A DNA stretch of 22,408 nucleotides, from contig DBWG01000011.1 in the NCBI GenBank assembly GCA_002308635.1, positions 307-22,714 of the forward strand, read 5' to 3'. This document shows positions 1-8,522 of the stretch, in pieces; the first letter of the stretch is position 1; each line of letters opens with the position of its first letter. A model generated the notes under the pieces. It had not been told where the DNA came from, did no database searches, and saw only the letters and a program-made list of their open reading frames with translations. Origin of the DNA: Ruminococcaceae bacterium UBA1244. Lineage in GTDB: Bacteria > Bacillota > Clostridia > Oscillospirales > Acutalibacteraceae. The position numbers and the translations under genes are program-made.

Positions 1-440
1 CCAACATAGGTGTTGCTGTTTTTGTCAGTGAAAGCGCAGATGTTCACATTAAAATTCGTGTTCGTTGTGTTGTTGTTTCGCAGGACAAGGGAAAAAGCAG
101 TATTGCTTAAAAACACATGAATATCAAGCTTGAAGCTTTTTTGTGTAGCGGCATTTGTGCCAGAACGCACAGACACATAGCACGAAGCCAGGTCAGTACT
201 GCCGTTGCGTATGGTTATAACTATGGTATTTGCAATTGAGATAGTGCCTGCTGAAAAAATCAGCTTGAATTTACCGTTAATGCTTACACCTGTTTCATCG
301 CCGGAAAGCACCGTTATCCTGCTGTCAGCCGCTGTCAGAGCGTCAATGAAGTCCTGCACCATCTGAGCAGTCACCGTTTCATATACGCCGGAAGAAGCTT
401 CTGACGCTGTTCTTGTTAAAGTCTGTGTCGTGTAGCTCAT
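1..440 (-). CDS. Tail/baseplate-associated protein, partial (3' end beyond window)
   Basis: The reading frame opens with ATG at 440 (MSYTTQTLTRTASEAS) and runs off the left edge, so only about 146 residues of the N-terminus are visible. The start overlaps the stop of the upstream gene as ATGA, with GGAGG about seven bases upstream, so translation is probably coupled. The visible part is rich in Ser, Thr and Asn with alternating hydrophobic residues, which suggests a beta-rich structural protein. It has no recognisable catalytic motif. Its place after the baseplate genes suggests a tail-tip or receptor-binding component, but the family cannot be named from the visible part. Confidence 0.75.
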   Translation of the reverse strand, partial: MSYTTQTLTRTASEASSGVYETVTAQMVQDFIDALTAADSRITVLSGDETGVSINGKFKLIFSAGTISIANTIVITIRNGSTDLASCYVSVRSGTNAATQKSFKLDIHVFLSNTAFSLVLRNNNTTNTNFNVNICAFTDKNSNTYV

Positions 441-628
441 GAACCTACCTCCGTCTGAATTACTGTTACCGGAAAGTTATTCAGGATATAACCTCCGCCT
501 GTTGGTGTTGGCGATGGCTGAGAACCGCCGGAAGCCCTTTGTACTGTTCCGCAAAGATTCAGCATACCGCTTTTCACTTTGCCGGAGATGTTGTTTTTTT
601 GTAAGATAACAGCTTTCAAATCACTCAT
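437..628 (-). CDS. Small tail-region protein of unknown function
   Basis: A 63-residue protein starting at ATG 628, directly after the TAA of the previous gene (GGGGGTGAGTAAATG), so the ribosome site lies inside that gene. It has a Gly/Ser/Pro/Thr-rich middle (GGSQPSPTPTGGG) between two short hydrophobic segments. No domain is recognised. The tight packing on both sides, with an ATGA overlap downstream, supports a real gene. By position it may be a small baseplate or fibre adaptor, which is inference only. Confidence 0.7.
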   Translation of the reverse strand: MSDLKAVILQKNNISGKVKSGMLNLCGTVQRASGGSQPSPTPTGGGYILNNFPVTVIQTEVGS

Positions 629-970
629 TTACTCACCCCCGGAAGACATTTGCGTCACAGCCCTGCCGACGATAAATTCATCGCATTTTACAGCCATAAA
701 ATAGTCGTTTCCGCTTTCAAGACCTATGTCGTACAGATAAGTCCCAAAGCTAAGCTCTGCTGTATCTGAGGGCGCAAGTTCAAGCACAAAAACGCCCTCG
801 CCGCTGTCATAGGAGAGAGTTTTTTCTATAAGCAAACTGCCGCTGAGATCTTCTGCTTTTACACCAAAGCGCATCACATCACCGCTTGTATAGGTGTAAG
901 GCGTACCGTCCTCATAAGTCAGCAAAATGACTGCCCGGAATGTCGTACCTTTTGGTATTTCGATTTTCAT
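629..970 (-). CDS. BppU-like baseplate upper protein N-terminal domain protein
   Basis: A 113-residue protein that looks like a single beta-sandwich domain. It opens with a 'pkGttFravil..yedG.py' pattern and ends 'GtYlYDIgle...dyfmav...FiVgrAVT'. This layout is typical of the N-terminal domain of phage baseplate upper proteins (BppU/DUF2479-like), which dock onto the tail tip and carry receptor-binding proteins. In BppU the domain is normally followed by a longer C-terminal part. Here it stands alone, so later small genes may supply the rest. The start overlaps the upstream stop by four bases. The family assignment is by pattern only. Confidence 0.6.
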   Translation of the reverse strand: MKIEIPKGTTFRAVILLTYEDGTPYTYTSGDVMRFGVKAEDLSGSLLIEKTLSYDSGEGVFVLELAPSDTAELSFGTYLYDIGLESGNDYFMAVKCDEFIVGRAVTQMSSGGE

Positions 971-2085
971 CTTTTTTTCTGCACCCCGCTTTTCATGTTG
1001 TTGATTATCATATTCAGGAGCTTCGGCTTCTGAGTGCCAACAGATATTTTTACGCTTTTTCTGCCGTCAGAGTAGTTTTTCTCAACTTCCGTGATAACCG
1101 CCGAAAAATTGTTCCCGATATATTTGTCTCTGATAGTTACAATGTCGCCAAGATAATAATCCCGTTCAAAGCCTTCCGCTGTCGGAACGATAGTGTAATT
1201 ATGCGCTTCAACATTGCTTTCAGTTTGCGCAAGACCGAATTTACGGATGTTGTCCGTGTTGCTGTTTGCAGAAACCTCGACAAAAGCTTCCTGACGTTCT
1301 ATTCCTTCCGGGATGTTGTTGTTGTCACGGTAAGCGGCAAGCAGAATATTTGAATCCGTGTCGAGAGCATATACAGCGTTGTACATATTGCTGATATCGT
1401 GTTCAAAGCTCTGCTGTACTACATTGCCCCAATCCGGCGAAAAGATCACTCTGTCCATGACGCTTTGATTCATTGAGCGGTCTGTACCCTTGATGATATT
1501 GAAGTCGAATACCGGCAGACTTGCGGAACAATTGATTCTGTAGCCTATTCCTGCCCAGTCACAAAGAGTATCCACCACATCAGCAAGATTCTGATATTCA
1601 CCGGATTTTACCATATATCCGTCTTCTTCAAGACCTGTTATACCGTTTGCGGAAAACTGCATTGGTATTCGTCTTTGTCTTATGGTTTCATTCTGAGTTT
1701 CATTCTGAGACATCATATTCTGCGGAAATATCATATTCTGATCGAGAAAATACTTTATGCACTGCGCCGTAGTTCCCGTCACCTGTCCGGCAAAGGCTAA
1801 CCGCTGTGAAAGTATCCCGTTAAGGTCTGTGCCTGTCAGAGTAATGCCGGTGCTTTCATCGTACTTTATGCCCTTGATGATGAAATATCTCTTGTCATAT
1901 TTGATTATGTCGTTAAGACGTAAGACTTTCAGCATTTCAGTGTCAAAATGCAGAAGCATAGTAAATTCACCAGAACCGGCGAACTTTAATCTACAGTTAA
2001 AGCTTCTTATTCTGTTGGTAACTAATTTTACGTTATCGGAAAAAACGTGTTCTCCGTCCGGCGGAGAAAAAAACTGTGCAAACAT
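967..2085 (-). CDS. Siphovirus Gp37-like tail (baseplate hub) protein
   Basis: A 372-residue protein matching the pattern of the siphovirus ReqiPepy6 Gp37-like family. The N-terminal part reads 'rIRSFNCRLKFAGSGEFTMLLHF' and then 'LRLNDIIKYDKRYFIIKGIKYD', typical of tail-tip proteins that follow the distal tail protein in Gram-positive siphophages. The later part includes a 'VEAHNYTIVPTAEGFERDYYLGDIVTIRD' segment, as in tail-associated hub proteins. No peptidase motif is evident. The start at 2085 has GGGGGTGAT five bases upstream. The gene lies just after the distal tail gene, and its stop overlaps the next start. It probably forms the tail-tip hub. Confidence 0.8.
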   Translation of the reverse strand: MFAQFFSPPDGEHVFSDNVKLVTNRIRSFNCRLKFAGSGEFTMLLHFDTEMLKVLRLNDIIKYDKRYFIIKGIKYDESTGITLTGTDLNGILSQRLAFAGQVTGTTAQCIKYFLDQNMIFPQNMMSQNETQNETIRQRRIPMQFSANGITGLEEDGYMVKSGEYQNLADVVDTLCDWAGIGYRINCSASLPVFDFNIIKGTDRSMNQSVMDRVIFSPDWGNVVQQSFEHDISNMYNAVYALDTDSNILLAAYRDNNNIPEGIERQEAFVEVSANSNTDNIRKFGLAQTESNVEAHNYTIVPTAEGFERDYYLGDIVTIRDKYIGNNFSAVITEVEKNYSDGRKSVKISVGTQKPKLLNMIINNMKSGVQKKR

Positions 2086-2086
2086 A

Positions 2087-2881
2087 TCATATCACCCCCG
2101 CTGTCAGTTCCCAGAAACGGACGATAGAAACCGGGTACTCAAAGTCATTCAAAAGTCTTGTCATTCTTATGGTATTGCTTCCCGGCAGAAGCATGATATC
2201 GCCTATGTCAGTTTCTGCGCTGAGAATGCTGTTTGACACCGGCGAGCCGTCAGATACTTTCCGGACAGAAAAATCTCTTGTACTGACAATAACATCGCCG
2301 ATATCAGATCCGACCGGTTTTATTAAGAAATTTGTATCCTGATACGCAATCGAAAATGATCTCATCTCACTGCACACAGGAAAAACTATCTCAACAGGTA
2401 CAGGCATCATGCACGGATTATATAAAATCGTATCATGCCCGACAGAACAAACTTTGCTTATCATTTCATAGCCTTTGCGCCAGTACGGGTAATCAGCCTG
2501 AAAGTTCACCGTCCATTTTATCACCTTGCCGCTTTGATTATATGACGGCATAGCGGTAGGATACGCTTCTATTCTGTATATCATGTTGTCCGTATCAAAC
2601 ACGGTAAGAAGTCCTGTTTTAAGCGGAGTGAAGACACGTTCTATTTTTTTCAGCGTCTGCGTGTCGCCGTACCTGTTCCAGAAAGCAAACTCAGCAGTAA
2701 TTGTTTTTCCGCTGTCTTCAAAGGAAGAAGTATATATTCCGGGACTGCCGATCAGATTGTCAGACACAAACCGGCCGGACACACCGAAGGTATTTATTTT
2801 TTCGATATACAGCGGAAAGTGCCGTGTAAACGTCATTTCCTCACCGTAATAATTTTTGAATATTACTTTTTTTATTCTCAA
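2087..2881 (-). CDS. Distal tail (Dit) / siphovirus-type tail component
   Basis: About 264 residues. The family pattern is an N-terminal 'ENYYGEEmtFtrh.plyi...' half with 'SGKTITAEFAFWNRYGDTQTLKKIERVFTP' and 'KVIKWTVNFQADYPYWRKG', typical of siphovirus distal tail proteins, which form the ring joining tail tube and tip. A longer frame from ATG at 2923 would translate the seven-base repeat tract (MCIMNYEL...). I prefer TTG at 2881 because it has a strong ribosome site (GGGGTGG about seven bases upstream) and begins with the conserved RIKKVIFKN. The gene follows the tape measure and precedes the Gp37-like gene, the usual order. Confidence 0.85.
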   Translation of the reverse strand: MRIKKVIFKNYYGEEMTFTRHFPLYIEKINTFGVSGRFVSDNLIGSPGIYTSSFEDSGKTITAEFAFWNRYGDTQTLKKIERVFTPLKTGLLTVFDTDNMIYRIEAYPTAMPSYNQSGKVIKWTVNFQADYPYWRKGYEMISKVCSVGHDTILYNPCMMPVPVEIVFPVCSEMRSFSIAYQDTNFLIKPVGSDIGDVIVSTRDFSVRKVSDGSPVSNSILSAETDIGDIMLLPGSNTIRMTRLLNDFEYPVSIVRFWELTAGVI

Positions 2882-2900
2882 TTGATCACCACCCCTTATT

Positions 2901-2942
2901 AATTCATAATTCATAATGCACAATTCATAATTATGAATTATA
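2901..2942. repeat. Seven-base tandem repeat, AATTCAT type
   Basis: Six consecutive heptamers read on the plus strand: AATTCAT, AATTCAT, AATGCAC, AATTCAT, AATTATG, AATTATA. The tract fills most of the short gap between the tape measure stop (2971) and the preferred distal tail start (2881). Because the units contain ATG and TAA on the minus strand, the tract creates false start codons such as that at 2923. Confidence 0.85.
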
Positions 2943-2970
2943 CATCTTTCACCCTGCCCGCACTCCTAAC

Positions 2971-5900
2971 TCAATAAATCATTCCTGTAAATTCACGGAT
3001 AAGCTCATCGTAGGATTTGCCGAAGCCGGAAGAAATGTAGTTGTAGCTTGTACGGTTGTCGGAATTGTTGACAATCTGAGAAGCTGTCGCCGTGCCGTTC
3101 ATTTTTGCAAGGTAATAGGCGGCACTTTCGATAGACTTGTTAAGCCTCTCTATTGCTTCGGTGTTTTTGTTTATCTTGGTGTTGGCTTCTTCCTGAAGCT
3201 TTGTTTTGCGCAGTTCGATATTTCGTTCATACTCAGCGTTAGCCTGTTCGTTGATGATATCCTGCTTTCGCCTGAGAAGGGACTGTTTTTCAACTTCCGT
3301 CATTCTCCTGCTGTTGTAGAACAGTTCATCGTTGATTTCTTTTAGCTCCTTCTGCCTTTGTTCGTCCTCTTCCTTTTGCTGACGCTGTTTCTTTTCTTCG
3401 TCAATTTCTTTCAGCTTTTTGTCAAGATCGCTTTTAATGCTGTCGCTTTCTTTCTGATAATATTCGACCTCACCCTTGACGATTTTTTCATAGGCGGCTT
3501 TTGCATAATCAAGCCTTTTCTGAATCCGCTTCTTGTTTTCGTCTTCTTCCTTTTGCGCAAGACTTGAGGTCATGTTGTAAAGCTTCAGACGGATATTATA
3601 GGATTCATCAGCGGTAAGCTGTTCTTCACGGAGTATCTTTTCATACTCAGCTTTAAGCTCCCTGTCATTGATTTTGCCGAGAGAATGAACACGTTCGACA
3701 AGTTCGGTGCGAGCCTGAGAGGACGAAGAGCCTGTAGCCTGTTCATCCAGCCAACTCCACGTCCATTCGACATTGTCACTGCCTGAGTTGCTTTGAGATG
3801 GACTGTAGTTATTGTCAGCACTGGTATTGCTGTTGCCTGACGATTTGATGTTAAAGTTCCGAAAAGCATTTGAAAGGGCATTGATAGCGTCATTGTAGCT
3901 GTCAGCGGTAAGCTTTGCATTGTCGAACTCAGTATTAAGGTTTGACAGCTCGCCTCGCATTCTGCTCAGTCTTGTCACAGCGGAGCTGTAGACATTCGAA
4001 TGAGTAAGATTCATATTTTTTAAGACGTTTATATACCTTTCAGTACTGCTTATAGATTCTTTCAGAGCGCTTATTTCAGTCCTTTTGCTTTCAGCCTGCG
4101 CCACAGCGGCAGCTTTCGCATTTGTAAGCTTAGCGACAGCTTCATTTTTCTCTGCTTCATACAGCAGTTCAACAAGCCTTTTCTGTTCAGAAATGTTTCC
4201 GTTTGCGTTTGCAAGCTCAGTAGCGTACTGCGGATATTTTTCGATAAGAGACAGAAGAGTATCAAAGCTCATAGCCTGCCCGTTTTGCAGTTCAGCGTAA
4301 ATATCAGAGAGTGATTTAAGCTGTTTTCTTACGTCAGCTGAATCTTTGGCAAGCTCCGAGATTTTTTCATCATAGGATTTAGCCGCCCATGAAGCGCTCT
4401 TGTATTCTTTTTCAGCAGATTTTACAGCCTCTTTAAGACCGACCTGTTCAGTACGGAGCTGCGCAAGCCTTTTTTTAGCGTCTTCAAGCTGTGTGTATTT
4501 TGTATTGTAATCGTCAGGAGCGATATCAGGCTTGTTAAGAGCCTTTCTGAGACTTTCAATTTCGTCCTGAGTATTTCTTATCTGAGTTCTGTTGTCTTCA
4601 AGAGCCTTGTTGGAAGATTGAAGCTTATCTTCAAGATACTGTGCAGCATCGCCGGTGTTTTGGAACAGAGAATAGAAGCCCTGTAGAGTAAAGCCGTCCT
4701 CGCCTTTCAAAAGCCTGTCGGCATATTCTTCTATCTGGTCGGTATAATTGCCTACAGCGTCAGCCGAGCCTTTGATAACATTGGTAGTGTTCTCGATAGA
4801 AGCGCCGGAAGACGATGTTTTATCTTCTGTTTTATTTATGATACCGTACAGAGCATCAAGATTATCGTTCCACTCTGTAGTTGCTTCATCTCCTGCGCCC
4901 ATAGCTTCGGCATATTCTTTGACTGAACTTGCAGCTTTATCACCTTGAAAATATACATTTGTAAGCTGTTGTTCTAATTTTTCATTTGCGGCTGTCACCT
5001 CTCCGAGAATTTTAACTTCCTCATCGTGAGATATTTGCCCTGTCATGTACTGCCTTGAAGCATCAGCTGCCTTTGCCTTGTTAGCCGCAATTTCATCTCT
5101 TATTTTCTGAGCTTCTTTCAATGCTTCGTAATAGTCTTTATAAGCAGCCTTGTAACCTTCTTCGTTGATTTCAGCTTTTACCTGTTCCCTGAGTTTTTTT
5201 ATGTATTCGTCAATTTGAAAAGTGAGGTCTATGTATGCACCTGTTTTATCTCTTATTTTTTCCTCTGAGATACCTAAAGCCTGAGCAAGCTCACCCGAAA
5301 TTTTTTCAAGTCTGCGGCTTTCATCAGCTGTAAGAGCAGTTTTATCTTTCAGCTCGTCATACTGTATTTTTAACTGTCGGATGGTTGCAATTTCAGCTTC
5401 TGTTGAAGCTTCTTTATCCTCAGCCGCCTGTTTTGCCTGCCTGATAGTCGAAAGATAATCCTTTTCGGAATCGTTCATAGTATTTGTGCTTTTTGCCGAT
5501 CGTTCGGCAGTTACAGAAAAGCTGACCAAAGCACTTACTAAAGCCCCTAAAGCTGCCACAACAAGCCCTATAGGGTTAGCTGACATGGCTACATTTAAGC
5601 CTTCTTGTGCGACCGTTGCACCCTCTGTTGTTGTTGTCTCTACAGTTTTTGCCGCAGACAATGCCTTTGTAGCCGCAACTATTCCGTTGATAATACTCTG
5701 AATACCGAGAGCTGCCTTATATGCAGTAACAGCTGATGCCGCTGTTATAAATATCGGTGCAATAATATCTAAATGTTTAATCAGAAATTCAAGTCCCGGA
5801 ACGACACTGTTTGTCACGAACTTCACAAGATCACGCAGAGGTGTTTCACCGCTGTCATATATTTTAAGAGCAAGTTCCTCAAAGGCAGACTGCATAGTTT

Positions 5901-7236
5901 TTATGTCTCCGCTGAGATTGTCGGACATAGTTTTTGCCATGCCCTTTGATGTACCGTCACATTCTTCAAGAGCCTTGCTGTAATCACCGAAAGACTGCCC
6001 GGTTTCCTTTGCCTTTTCAGACAGACCCTTAAGTATGGTCTGGAATCCGGTGTACTGATTCTGTCCTGCAATTACTTTTGACAGCGCAGCCTGCTGTTTG
6101 TCATTCATGCCGTCAAATGCACTTGTCACAAGCTGTAAAATCTCCGACAGGCTTTTAAGATTGCCGTTTTCGTCAAAGATTTTAATCCCCATTTCTTCAA
6201 GAGCAGATGCGCAGCCCTTAGTATCTGTCGCAAGACGGGTCATTATTGTGTTAAGGGTAGTACCCGCCTCGCCGCCTTTGACACCTGCATTTGCCATTGT
6301 CATAAGCACGGCGGTAACTTCCTCAACGCTGTAACCCATGCTTGCAGCGGATGCGGCGCAGTTCTTGTAGGCTTCTCCAAGCTGTTCAACATTTGTGTTG
6401 CTGTTTGCCATAGCGTAAGCCATAACGTCAGCAAAATGCGCGCTGTCCTCAGCAGCAAGACCGAAAGCTGTAAGGTAATCGGTCACGATATCGGACGCTC
6501 TTGCAAGATCCATATTTCCGGCAGCGGCAAGGTCAAGCACCGAGCCGAAAGCTTCAATGCTTTGCTGTGTGTCCCATCCGGCGAGTGCCATGTATTTAAG
6601 AGCCTGAGCGGATTCTGATGCGGAAAATTTTGTGGTTGCGCCGTATTCACGGGCTGTTTGTTCAAGCAGTTCAAGCTGTTCTGCTGAAGCTCCTGAAATA
6701 GCGCCTACCTCTGACATTGAAGCAGTAAACTGTTCTCCGGTGGATATGACAGCCTTCCCGATTTCAAGCAGTTTTCTTGCTAAAAGTTCCAGACTGTCAG
6801 ATGCAAGGTTAGCTATGGTAGCTTTCAGAGTTGTCCACTCTTTGTTGTTTCCGGCGATTTCCTTTGATAAATCAGAGATAGTACCTTTAATTCCTGCCTG
6901 TTCTGTGCGAAGCTGCGCAAGCTTTACCTTTTCGCTTTCGATGGTTTCGCCGAGCTGTTTATGCTTTGCTTTGAGGTCGTCAAGCTGTTTTTTATCCTTT
7001 TCGTCAAGCTTGCCTTTTTCCTTTTGTTCCTTTTCAAGCTTTTCAATTTCCTGAGCAGTCTTTTTAAGCTCCTTCTGAGCGTCCGATATTGCCTTGTTGC
7101 AGTCCTTTTGCCTGTACTGATTGTTGACAAGCTCCTTGTTCATTTTCTGGAGAGCCTGCACAGCCTCATCAGTACCTTTTTTAAATCCGGAACTGTCAGC
7201 ATTGAAGTATGTTGTATATTTTCTTCCGTTTGCCAA
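2971..7236 (-). CDS. Tail tape measure protein
   Basis: About 1421 residues, the longest gene here, and it sets tail length. A Lys/Glu/Gln-rich coiled coil occupies about residues 30-145. A TP901-type tape-measure core follows at about 165-370 ('SMSEVGAISGASAEQLELLEQTAREYGATT...', 'AGNMDLARASDIVTDYLTAFGL'). Hydrophobic Ala-rich segments lie near 490-600, and long coiled coils continue to the end. The segment LAQLRTEQxGxK occurs twice, near residues 106 and 930, an internal repeat. I choose TTG at 7236 (LANGRKYTTYFNAD) over ATG at 7269 because AAGGTGA lies four bases upstream and because the first eleven codons would overlap the hicA promoter. In virions the protein sits in the tail lumen. Confidence 0.93.
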   Translation of the reverse strand: MANGRKYTTYFNADSSGFKKGTDEAVQALQKMNKELVNNQYRQKDCNKAISDAQKELKKTAQEIEKLEKEQKEKGKLDEKDKKQLDDLKAKHKQLGETIESEKVKLAQLRTEQAGIKGTISDLSKEIAGNNKEWTTLKATIANLASDSLELLARKLLEIGKAVISTGEQFTASMSEVGAISGASAEQLELLEQTAREYGATTKFSASESAQALKYMALAGWDTQQSIEAFGSVLDLAAAGNMDLARASDIVTDYLTAFGLAAEDSAHFADVMAYAMANSNTNVEQLGEAYKNCAASAASMGYSVEEVTAVLMTMANAGVKGGEAGTTLNTIMTRLATDTKGCASALEEMGIKIFDENGNLKSLSEILQLVTSAFDGMNDKQQAALSKVIAGQNQYTGFQTILKGLSEKAKETGQSFGDYSKALEECDGTSKGMAKTMSDNLSGDIKTMQSAFEELALKIYDSGETPLRDLVKFVTNSVVPGLEFLIKHLDIIAPIFITAASAVTAYKAALGIQSIINGIVAATKALSAAKTVETTTTEGATVAQEGLNVAMSANPIGLVVAALGALVSALVSFSVTAERSAKSTNTMNDSEKDYLSTIRQAKQAAEDKEASTEAEIATIRQLKIQYDELKDKTALTADESRRLEKISGELAQALGISEEKIRDKTGAYIDLTFQIDEYIKKLREQVKAEINEEGYKAAYKDYYEALKEAQKIRDEIAANKAKAADASRQYMTGQISHDEEVKILGEVTAANEKLEQQLTNVYFQGDKAASSVKEYAEAMGAGDEATTEWNDNLDALYGIINKTEDKTSSSGASIENTTNVIKGSADAVGNYTDQIEEYADRLLKGEDGFTLQGFYSLFQNTGDAAQYLEDKLQSSNKALEDNRTQIRNTQDEIESLRKALNKPDIAPDDYNTKYTQLEDAKKRLAQLRTEQVGLKEAVKSAEKEYKSASWAAKSYDEKISELAKDSADVRKQLKSLSDIYAELQNGQAMSFDTLLSLIEKYPQYATELANANGNISEQKRLVELLYEAEKNEAVAKLTNAKAAAVAQAESKRTEISALKESISSTERYINVLKNMNLTHSNVYSSAVTRLSRMRGELSNLNTEFDNAKLTADSYNDAINALSNAFRNFNIKSSGNSNTSADNNYSPSQSNSGSDNVEWTWSWLDEQATGSSSSQARTELVERVHSLGKINDRELKAEYEKILREEQLTADESYNIRLKLYNMTSSLAQKEEDENKKRIQKRLDYAKAAYEKIVKGEVEYYQKESDSIKSDLDKKLKEIDEEKKQRQQKEEDEQRQKELKEINDELFYNSRRMTEVEKQSLLRRKQDIINEQANAEYERNIELRKTKLQEEANTKINKNTEAIERLNKSIESAAYYLAKMNGTATASQIVNNSDNRTSYNYISSGFGKSYDELIREFTGMIY

Positions 7237-7262
7237 GTTTTCACCTTCTTTTAAATAATTTG

Positions 7263-7291
7263 TTGACATACGTGTAAATACGTGTTAAAAT
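7263..7291 (+). promoter_or_regulatory. hicAB promoter with tandem operator-like repeats
   Basis: TTGACA at 7263-7268, a 17-base spacer and TAAAAT at 7286-7291 form a near-consensus sigma-70 type promoter pointing at hicA. Two copies of ATACGTGT (7268-7275 and 7278-7285) are spaced ten bases apart, one helical turn, and fill the spacer. HicB proteins with a C-terminal DNA-binding fold commonly repress their own promoter, so these repeats are a plausible HicB operator. The operator role is inference. Confidence 0.75.
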
Positions 7292-7311
7292 AATATTATG
7301 AGGTGATCAGA

Positions 7312-7500
7312 ATGAATCATGGTGAATTAAAGCGAAAGCTTAAAGCCGGGGGCTGTTACAAAGTAGCCGAAGGCAAACGGCACGAACGCTGGTACAGTCC
7401 AAAGACAGGAGAGACATTTTCTGTCGGAAGACATAACCAGCAAGAGGTCGCATCCGGTACATTAAAATCCATCCGCAATTCATCGGGGCTTGAACTATAA
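7312..7500 (+). CDS. hicA: HicA-family mRNA interferase toxin
   Basis: A 62-residue protein on the plus strand, opposite to all phage structural genes. It has the HicA double-stranded RNA-binding-like layout: 'GELKRKLKAGGCY' helix, 'GKRHERWYSPKTGETFSVGRH' strands with the candidate catalytic His24, then 'VASGTLKSIRNSSGLEL'. HicA proteins bind and cleave mRNA when free of HicB. I choose ATG at 7312, with GAGGTG six bases upstream, over GTG at 7303, which would overlap that site. It lies about 20 bases after its promoter and is followed by hicB, the usual toxin-first order. It probably stabilises the prophage. Confidence 0.9.
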   Translation: MNHGELKRKLKAGGCYKVAEGKRHERWYSPKTGETFSVGRHNQQEVASGTLKSIRNSSGLEL

Positions 7501-7506
7501 AGCCCC
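7485..7506 (+). promoter_or_regulatory. Hairpin across the hicA stop codon
   Basis: GGGGCTT (7485-7491) and AAGCCCC (7500-7506) form a seven-base-pair stem with an eight-base loop that spans the end of hicA and lies about 20 bases before the hicB ribosome site. No T-run follows, so it is not a typical terminator. It could affect the hicA/hicB ratio or RNA stability, but this is inference. Confidence 0.5.
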
Positions 7507-7539
7507 ATCTCCTCAAAAAATAAACAGGAGGTCTTGTCC

Positions 7540-7938
7540 ATGTCAAAATATGTTTTTCCCGCAGTTTTCACACCGGAAGGGGAGTTTTATGTAGTAGATT
7601 TTCCGGATATTCCGAATTGTTATACCCAAGGCGAAGGACTTAATGATGCACTGGAAATGGCAAATGATGTATTGTGTCTGACACTATATCACATGGAAAA
7701 AGAAGGTAAAACTATTCCGTTGCCATCAGATATACACGATATAAAAATAAATGAAAATAATAGTTTCGTTTCACTCGTTGGATGTGACACCTTTGAATAT
7801 CAAAAATTTTACGAGAAAAAATCCATTAAAAAGACTCTCACTATTCCGCAGTGGCTCAACACAGCCGCCGAGCAGAACCACATCAATTTTTCCGCAGTAC
7901 TTCAAACCGCACTCATGGAAAAATTAGGACTGGCATAG
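7540..7938 (+). CDS. hicB: HicB-family antitoxin
   Basis: A 132-residue antitoxin. The N-terminal half has the HicB partial RNase H-like pattern (KYVFPAVFTPEGEFYVVDFPDIPNCYTQGEGLNDALEMAND). The C-terminal end, about residues 98-132 (KKTLTIPQWLNTAAEQNHINFSAVLQTALMEKLG), looks like a ribbon-helix-helix DNA-binding segment, which would let it repress the promoter upstream of hicA. ATG 7540 is preferred because AGGAGG lies eight bases upstream; TTG at 7534 is too close to it. The gene ends just before the stop of the minus-strand chaperone gene, so the two transcripts converge there. Confidence 0.9.
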   Translation: MSKYVFPAVFTPEGEFYVVDFPDIPNCYTQGEGLNDALEMANDVLCLTLYHMEKEGKTIPLPSDIHDIKINENNSFVSLVGCDTFEYQKFYEKKSIKKTLTIPQWLNTAAEQNHINFSAVLQTALMEKLGLA

Positions 7939-7972
7939 CTCTGAACTCTGCACTCTTAGCTCTGAGCTTAAT
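7938..7972. repeat. Seven-base tandem repeat, GCTCTGA type
   Basis: Five heptamer units on the plus strand: GCTCTGA, ACTCTGC, ACTCTTA, GCTCTGA, GCTTAAT. The tract starts in the hicB stop codon and runs into the stop codon of the chaperone gene (7968). The same unit family recurs at 12208-12242. Confidence 0.8.
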
Positions 7973-8516
7973 CTTCCTTGTCGAACTGCTGTACAGCGAC
8001 AGGCATATCTTTCAGTCCTTTTGACTCAAAGTATTTGTCGATACGGTCGTGAAGCTGTCTGTGGGTACTGCTCCAGAACTCTTTTTCACTCATCCCCATG
8101 ATATCAACGGCGATAGCTCTCAGATGCCCTTCATCGGCAGACTGAGAGCTGTTTTCGCTGTTATCCCCTTCGGTGTTGTCCGGAAGACTAAGAAGAAGCG
8201 CATCTGCAATTTCAAGCCTCAGAGCCGGAAGATCAGCGGCTTTTATCATACCGCCAAGCTCAAAAATATCAGGCTTTACACGGCTGAAACTGCGGTGTAT
8301 CACTGCTTTTCTGTTCCACGGCATATCGCACATAGCAGAATGAAGAAGATGTATAACTGTGTCATGATCCCACTCATACCAGTCTGTTTTCAGTATCTCT
8401 TCAAGCGGCTTGAACTCCATTTCAAGACACAATAAAGCATTCAGGGAGTACCGCACACGATACTCCCGTCCTGCAATATGTATCACGCTTTCACCTGGTA
8501 AAAGGTCTTTCAGCAT
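7968..8516 (-). CDS. Tail assembly chaperone
   Basis: A 182-residue protein located between the major tail protein and the tape measure, the fixed position of tail assembly chaperones. The N-terminal half carries 'REYRVRYSLNALLCLEMEFKPLEEIL', a common opening of the G part. The C-terminal part has 'DIMGMSEKEFWSSTHRQLHDRIDKYF', resembling the T-type extension with its FW motif. Both parts lie in one frame, so no programmed frameshift is needed here. The start has AGGAG nine bases upstream. The protein would coat the tape measure during tail assembly and is not expected in the mature virion. Confidence 0.75.
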   Translation of the reverse strand: MLKDLLPGESVIHIAGREYRVRYSLNALLCLEMEFKPLEEILKTDWYEWDHDTVIHLLHSAMCDMPWNRKAVIHRSFSRVKPDIFELGGMIKAADLPALRLEIADALLLSLPDNTEGDNSENSSQSADEGHLRAIAVDIMGMSEKEFWSSTHRQLHDRIDKYFESKGLKDMPVAVQQFDKED

Positions 8517-8522
8517 AATATT

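Noticed and set aside
6632..7054. Ser/Phe-rich plus-strand open frame of 140 residues
   Set aside because: It is the complement of the Lys/Glu-rich coiled coil of the tape measure, which produces low-complexity Ser/Phe frames.
7269..7269. ATG 7269 as tape measure start
   Set aside because: It has no ribosome site and lies beside the hicA promoter -35 box; TTG 7236 has a strong site and begins at the conserved NGRKYTTYFNAD segment.
7236..7968. Expected second chaperone frame made by a programmed frameshift
   Set aside because: The space before the tape measure is filled by plus-strand hicAB, and the chaperone already appears to contain both parts in one frame. No slippery-site extension with coding sense was found.
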